Source: Achatina immaculata (taxonomy: Eukaryota; Mollusca; Gastropoda; Stylommatophora; Achatinidae). Taken from it: a stretch of 64,000 nucleotides of DNA. Of the stretch, positions 23,401-29,830 are shown one piece after another. Position numbers and translations under genes: made by a program. The notes beneath the pieces were generated by a model. It had not been told where the DNA came from, searched no databases, and worked only from the letters and a program-made list of their open reading frames with translations. Position 1 is the stretch's first letter, and each line of letters begins with the position of its first letter. Location of the stretch: contig CM019716.1 of NCBI GenBank assembly GCA_009760885.1, positions 11,230,438 through 11,294,437 of the forward strand, written 5' to 3'.

Positions 23401-26400
23401 GTGTCAGGGTTAGACTGGCTTCTTGTGTCAGGGTTAGACTGGCTTCTTGTGTCAGGGTTAGACTGGCTTCTTGTGTCAGGGTTAGACTGGCTTCTTGTGT
23501 CAGGGTTAGACTGGCTTCTTGTGTCAGGGTTAGACTGGTTTCTTGTGTCAGGGTTAGACTGGCTTCTTGTGTCAGGGTTAGACTGTCTTCTTGTGTCAGG
23601 GTTAGACTGGCTTCTTGTGTCAGGGTTAGACTGACTTCTTGTGTCAGGGTTAGACTGACTTCTTGTGTCAGGGTTAGACTGGCTTCTTGTGTCAGGGTTA
23701 GACTGGCTTCTTGTGTCAGGGTTAGACTGGCTTCTTGTGTCAGGGTTAGACTGACTTCTTGTGTCAGGGTTAGACTGGCTTCTTGTGTCAGGGTTAGACT
23801 GACTTCTTGTGTCAGAGTTAGACTGGCTTCTTGTGTCAGGGTTAGACTGACTTCTTGTGTCAGGGTTAGACTGGCTTCTTGTGTCAGGGTTAGACTGACT
23901 TCTTGTGTCAGGGTTAGACTGACTTCTTGTGTCAGGGTTAGACTGGCTTCTTGTGTCAGGGTTAGACTGGCTTCTTGTGTCAGGGTTAGACTGACTTCTT
24001 GTGTCAGGGTTAGACTGACTTCTTGTGTCAGGGTTAGACTGACTTCTTGTGTCAGGGTTAGACTGGCTTCTTGTGTCAGGGTTAGACTGGCTTCTTGTGT
24101 CAGGGTTAGACTGGCTTCTTGTGTCAGGGTTAGACTGGCTTCTTGTGTCAGGGTTAGACTGGCTTCTTGTGTCAGGGTTAGACTGGCTTCTTGTGTCAGG
24201 GTTAGACTGGCTTCTTGTGTCGGGGTTAGACTGACTTCTTGTGTCAGGGTTAGACTGGCTTCTTGTGTCAGGGTTAGACTGGCTTCTTGTGTCAGGGTTA
24301 GACTGGCTTCTTGTGTCAGGGTTAGACTGGCTTCTTGTGTCAGGGTTAGACTGGCTTCTTGTGTCAGGGTTAGACTGACTTCTTGTGTCAGGGTTAGACT
24401 GGCTTCTTGTGTCAGGGTTAGACTGACTTCTTGTGTCAGGGTTAGACTGGCTTCTTGTGTCAGAGTTAGACTGGCTTCTTGTGTCAGGGTTAGACTGACT
24501 TCTTGTGTCAGGGTTAGACTGACTTCTTGTGTCAGGGTTAGACTGGCTTCTTGTGTCAGGGTTAGACTGGCTTCTTGTGTCAGAGTTAGACTGACTTCTT
24601 GTGTCAGGGTTAGACTGACTTCTTGTGTCAGGGTTAGACTGGCTTCTTGTGTCAGGGTTAGATTGACTTCTTGTGTCAGGGTTGATGAACATATTCTGTC
24701 CTACCCCCCAGGGGTGTGCTAGAAAGCAGACATTTGTCTGACCAGGTAAGTAGGGAACATGGTGGAAAGATGAGCCTGATTTTAAAAAATCTGCAGAGCC
24801 AAAGTCAGATATGTTGAACTTTGCAAGAAACAGAACAATGAACACCACAATCAGGCATACGGTATCACCTATTGTAGCATGAAGTATCACCTAGTCTAGC
24901 CTACAGTATAACTTAATCTAGAATGCAGTATCACATAATCTTACCTACAGTCTTTTCTACCACATGATTTATCATAATCTACCCTTTGTATCACTTTGAG
25001 AATCAGACTGTCTGAAGTCTTTTTTTGCTTATGATTTCATCAGACTGTTTAATCTAGCTTGCACTTTTCTCAGTGCTGTGTGTCTAAAACTTGAGCATTT
25101 ATTGTTCTTCTGTCTCACTGCAGTAGAAAAAAAATCTGATTGGCAGCAAATGTTAGATCTGTTGTTTAGTCTGTTTGATATTTTGCTCTGTACTTGATGT
25201 GTTCGAGCAAGGTGTATCGTCGGTGGCATGCACAAGGCTGTAGTTCAGCTCAGGTAACAGGGGATTTCCATCAGGAGACTTGAAATGCCAATATTGAGAT
25301 ACATTTTCACATAGTTTTGCCAGAAAACAATTACCGAGTACTGTAAGTGTGTCTGTGTAGAGTGCTACCAAGTTTACAAACACAGTTGTTACTTGTTGTC
25401 TTGCTACAGGTCTTCTTTAACTTCTTATCGCATGTGCTCTTCATGTTGATTTAAAGCACACACACATGCATTTTCAGACTTTAGGTGAAGTAGTAAACAT
25501 GAGAAAATAGAGAGAAACCAGGCCAATGAGAAGTACACTTGGCGCGAATTCATTAAAATGTGTGTTGCTGGTGCTAAGTTAGTGATATGAGATTCGTGTC
25601 CTGTAGATCTGTAATTATATTCGGTCAATGCCTAACTGACTTTGACTTGATCTTTCCCCATGCTGATGCGTGCTTGGTCTGGTGCAACATGTATTTCTAG
25701 TATGTAAGTATCTATATGTTTATTTCTTGTTACTTATTTCATCTATGTGTCGCATTGCAACATTACATACAGATAAAGATTATTAATAGATTTGTTGTGG
25801 TAGTGAATGCATTATGGTTTTATCTTCGTTTATTTAACTCTTAGAAGCTTTCAGTCTTCAGTTGTTGTCAAGTAGCACTAAAGATCTTGGCCAGTCACAT
25901 CTTTGTCCGTCTTAAACTGGGTTATACAGTTTATCAACACTGTTACTTTTTTACAGGCTGCCTTACACTGGGTTATACAGTTTATCACCAGTTACTTTTT
26001 TACAGGCTGCCTTACACTGGGTTATACAGTTTACTGTTACTTTGTAACAGGCTGCCTTACACTGGATTATACAATTTACTGTTACTTTATAACAGGCTGC
26101 CTTACATTGGGTTATACAGTTTACTGTTACTTTGTAACAGGCTTCCGTACACTGGGTTATACAATTTATTGTTACTTTATAACAGGCTGCCATACACTGG
26201 GTTATACAATTTACTGTTACTTTATAGCAAGCTACCGTACACTAGGTTATACAATTTACTGTTACTTTGTAGCAACCTAGTGTACACTGGGTTATACAAT
26301 TTACTGTTACTTTATAACGGGCTGCTGTACACTGGGTTATACAATTTACTGTTACTTTATAACAGGCTGCCTTACACTGGGTTATACAATATACTGTTAC

Positions 26401-29400
26401 TTTATAACAGGCTGCCTTACACTGGGTTATACAATATACTGTTACTTTATAACAGGCTGCCATACACGGGGTTATACAATTTACAGTTACTTTATAACAG
26501 ACTGCTGTACACTGGGTTATACAATTTACTGTTACTTTGTAGCAACCTAGTGTACACTGGGTTATACAATTTACTGTTACTTTATTACAGACAGCCTTAC
26601 ATTGGGCTGCAAAACATGGGAAGGCAGAAGTGATAAAGCTGGTTGCCAACAAACCTGGAGTCAACGTTGACCAGAGATCTGTAAGCAAGTTTATTTCTCA
26701 CTTACACACACTTTCATGACTTGTAAGCAAGTTTATTTCTCACTTACACACACTTTCGTGGCTTGTAAGCAAGTTTATTTCTCACTTACACTTTCATGAC
26801 TTGTAAGCAAGCTTATTTCTCACTTACACACACTTTCATCACAGGTTTTCTACTGAAACTTTGTAGATTAAGGACTGAATGTTGTTTGTTTGTTTGTAGG
26901 TATTTGTGACATGATCTTGTTTGTAGGTCAGCCTCTATATCCTGAGATCTTATACACTGTGTTTTTTACCAGCCCAGACTTTCATCTATGACTGTTTTTT
27001 ATGTTTTCAGACACTTTTATGTTTCTTTTCTAATGTGAAGGTGTGAGACTTACTTTTTTTTTTTCTTAAGTGTGAAGGTTATATTGGTTATCTTTATTGA
27101 TCATTATTCAAGGTGGACACAGTCAGTAGTGAACTTGAGGAAGTTAGTTTTTGTAGTAGAAATCTCGTTATGTTTGATATTTCTCTCTTAATTGTTCTTA
27201 ACTTTCTACTACAGTACAAATTCATACACCCTTGTTATTTACATTCTTTTGTACATCAGAAGAGTTTATTATCACTGTGAAGGTTACAGGGTGAGATTCT
27301 TTCTTTGTGAGATTCTTACTTTCATTGTGAAATTTACAGGCTGAGATTCTTTCTTTGTGAGATTTTTACTTTCATTGTGAAGGTTGCAGACTGAGATTCT
27401 TCCATTGTGAGCTTTTACTTTCATTGTGAAGGTTGCAGACTGAGATTCTTCTATTGTGAGCTTTTACTTTCATTGTGAAGGTTACAGACTGAGATTCTTC
27501 CATTGTGAGCTTTTACTTTCATTGTGAAGGTTACAGACTGAGATTCTTCCTTTGTGAGCTCTTACTTTCATTGTGAAGGCTTCAGGTTGATCTTAATATG
27601 ACATCTTACTTTCATTGTGAAGGTTTCAAGTTGATCTTAATATGACATCTTACTTTCATTGTGAAGGTTTCCTTGTGAGATGCACTCATTGTGAGATCTT
27701 ACTTTCATTGTGAATTTTTCAGATACTGATATTCTTATACACTTCTCATTATCAGCTTACCCAAACAGTGTATGTGTGGTATTATCAGCTCACCCAAACT
27801 GTGTATGTGTTTTATTATCAGCTCACCCAAACAGTGTATGTGTTTTATTATCAGCTCACCCAAACAGTGTATGTGTTTTATTATCAGCTCACCCAAACAG
27901 TATATATGTGGTATTATCAGCTCACCCAAACAGTGTATGTGTGGTATTATCAGCTCACCCAAACAGTGTATGTGTGGTATTATCAGCTCACCCAAACTGT
28001 GTATGTGTGGTATTATCAGCTTACCCAAACTGGAAGCTGTGTGACTGAAAGTTCAAGTATGTTTGGTGTCAGTTTTTCATACAAAGTAGATAAAATCTGT
28101 AGTTATCAGTTCATGTGTTGTGACCAGTGCTAGTAAATACAGCAAGAGGGACATGTTGAAGGTAAAGGCCAGAGAACTGAAGTGCTGAGTGTCCTGCTTT
28201 ATCAAGACAGCGTTGGTGATTTAAGTTCCAGGCGTGCCAGTTACTCAGCTGTAGAAGTGGGTCCTGGCCTCCACCAGGAATGGGGAACTACAGCAGGAAC
28301 AGGGGAACTACAACAGGAATGGGGGAACTACAGCAGGAATGGGGAACTACAGCAGGAATGGGGAACTACAGCAGGAATGGGGGAACTACAGCAGGAATGG
28401 GGAACTACAGCAGGAATGGGGGAACTACAGCAGGAAAAAGGGAACTACAGCAGGAATGGGGGAACTACAGCAGGAGCAGGGGAACTACAGCAGAAATAGG
28501 GAACTAAAAGTGAGCAGACATATGGCCGACCACATCATCCTTTAGTGTGGTGACTGGTCAGAGAAAACATGGACACTGTACCTCCCAGCGCCTTATGGCA
28601 GGACAGTCTCCCTCTGTATATTCCTTTATTTTAACGTTGGAGTTCTTTGTTAAAAGAAAAACAATGCACAAAGTAGTGAGAAGCCTACACTTCAGAAAAC
28701 AGACAATTCATGTGAAGAAGAACAGCAGAAATAAAAGTTCTCATTTTCTGAAAGTAAGAGTGAGAGATAAAATAAAACAAGATTTTTTTCTAACTTTTTT
28801 TTTCTCTCTCTCTCTCTCCATAATCTTTGGTATCTGGCACTGGTACACAGAACGTGAGTATGGCATGATATTTATTTCTGTTTTGTCTTCATTCATGCTT
28901 GTCAGTCCATCTTGCTTCATTTCTGGGCACTGTTTTTTGTTTGTTGGTCATTTGAGCTTTTTTATTGAAATGTTTCTACACTTAGAAGCAGATATTTTAT
29001 GTGAAACTGTAAGTGATGCATACAAAACATTACATAGTAATCTATGTGAAACTGTAGGTGATGCATGTGAAACATAACATAGTAATTTATGTAAAGCAGA
29101 TGCTTCTATTTTATATGCAGCAAAGATTACAGAGGGTAGCAAATATCAGTCTGTAGGCCATCATCTACTTTATCATCTGCTACTGTATAAAACGCATGTA
29201 TAGGCCATCATCTACTTCATCATCTGCTACTGTATAAAACACACAAGTAGGCCATCATCTACTTCATCATCTGCTACTGTATAAAACACACGAATAGGCC
29301 ATCATCTACTTCATCATCTGCTTCTGTATAAAACACACGTATAGGCCATCATCTACTTCATCATCTGCTACTGTATAAAACACACGTATAGGCCATCATC

Positions 29401-29794
29401 TACTTCATCATCTGCTACTGTATAAAACACACATTGAAAGTGTTTGTGGTTTTTGTTTTTTGTAAAACAATAACAAATCAAATATTTGGATGTTTCAAAT
29501 AGAAAATGTTCGGTTTTGAGATTTGTGAGTGCTAAATCTGTGATATGTTCCTAATGTAGCATGGATACAAGTGATTATCATTTCTAACAGTATATGTTGT
29601 TATTAAAATGTATGGCAGGGTATAGGCTGTGTTGACAGACAACAGTACGAGTTACGTTCATTCTCGTACTCTAGGCTAGTGGCCCTCCAGTCAGCGTCTA
29701 GCTCTCTCTTTCTGTCAGCATTGGGTGCCTGTTACATATATCAAGGAATGAAGAATTAGTTATTTAATATATCTCTCTCTCTTTCTCTCTCTCC

Positions 29795-29830
<36 letters not shown>

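Noticed and set aside
23200..24685. GGGTTAG units as interstitial telomere repeat
   Set aside because: Only part of each 24-bp unit resembles GGGTTA; there is no run of hexamers.
24725..24745. Possible short exon ending ACCAG|GTAAGT
   Set aside because: An AG lies 16 nt upstream, but the 16-nt segment would shift the SOWAH frame and adds nothing to the motif.
23172..24890. 572-codon minus-strand open frame of (SNPDTRSQ)n
   Set aside because: It is entirely a 24-bp satellite whose period is a multiple of three. The flanks are intron, and no promoter, splice site or second domain supports a gene.
28547..29077. 176-codon open frame between arrays
   Set aside because: Composition is intron-like with CT runs, no domain or splice-supported link; it lies inside a SOWAH intron.
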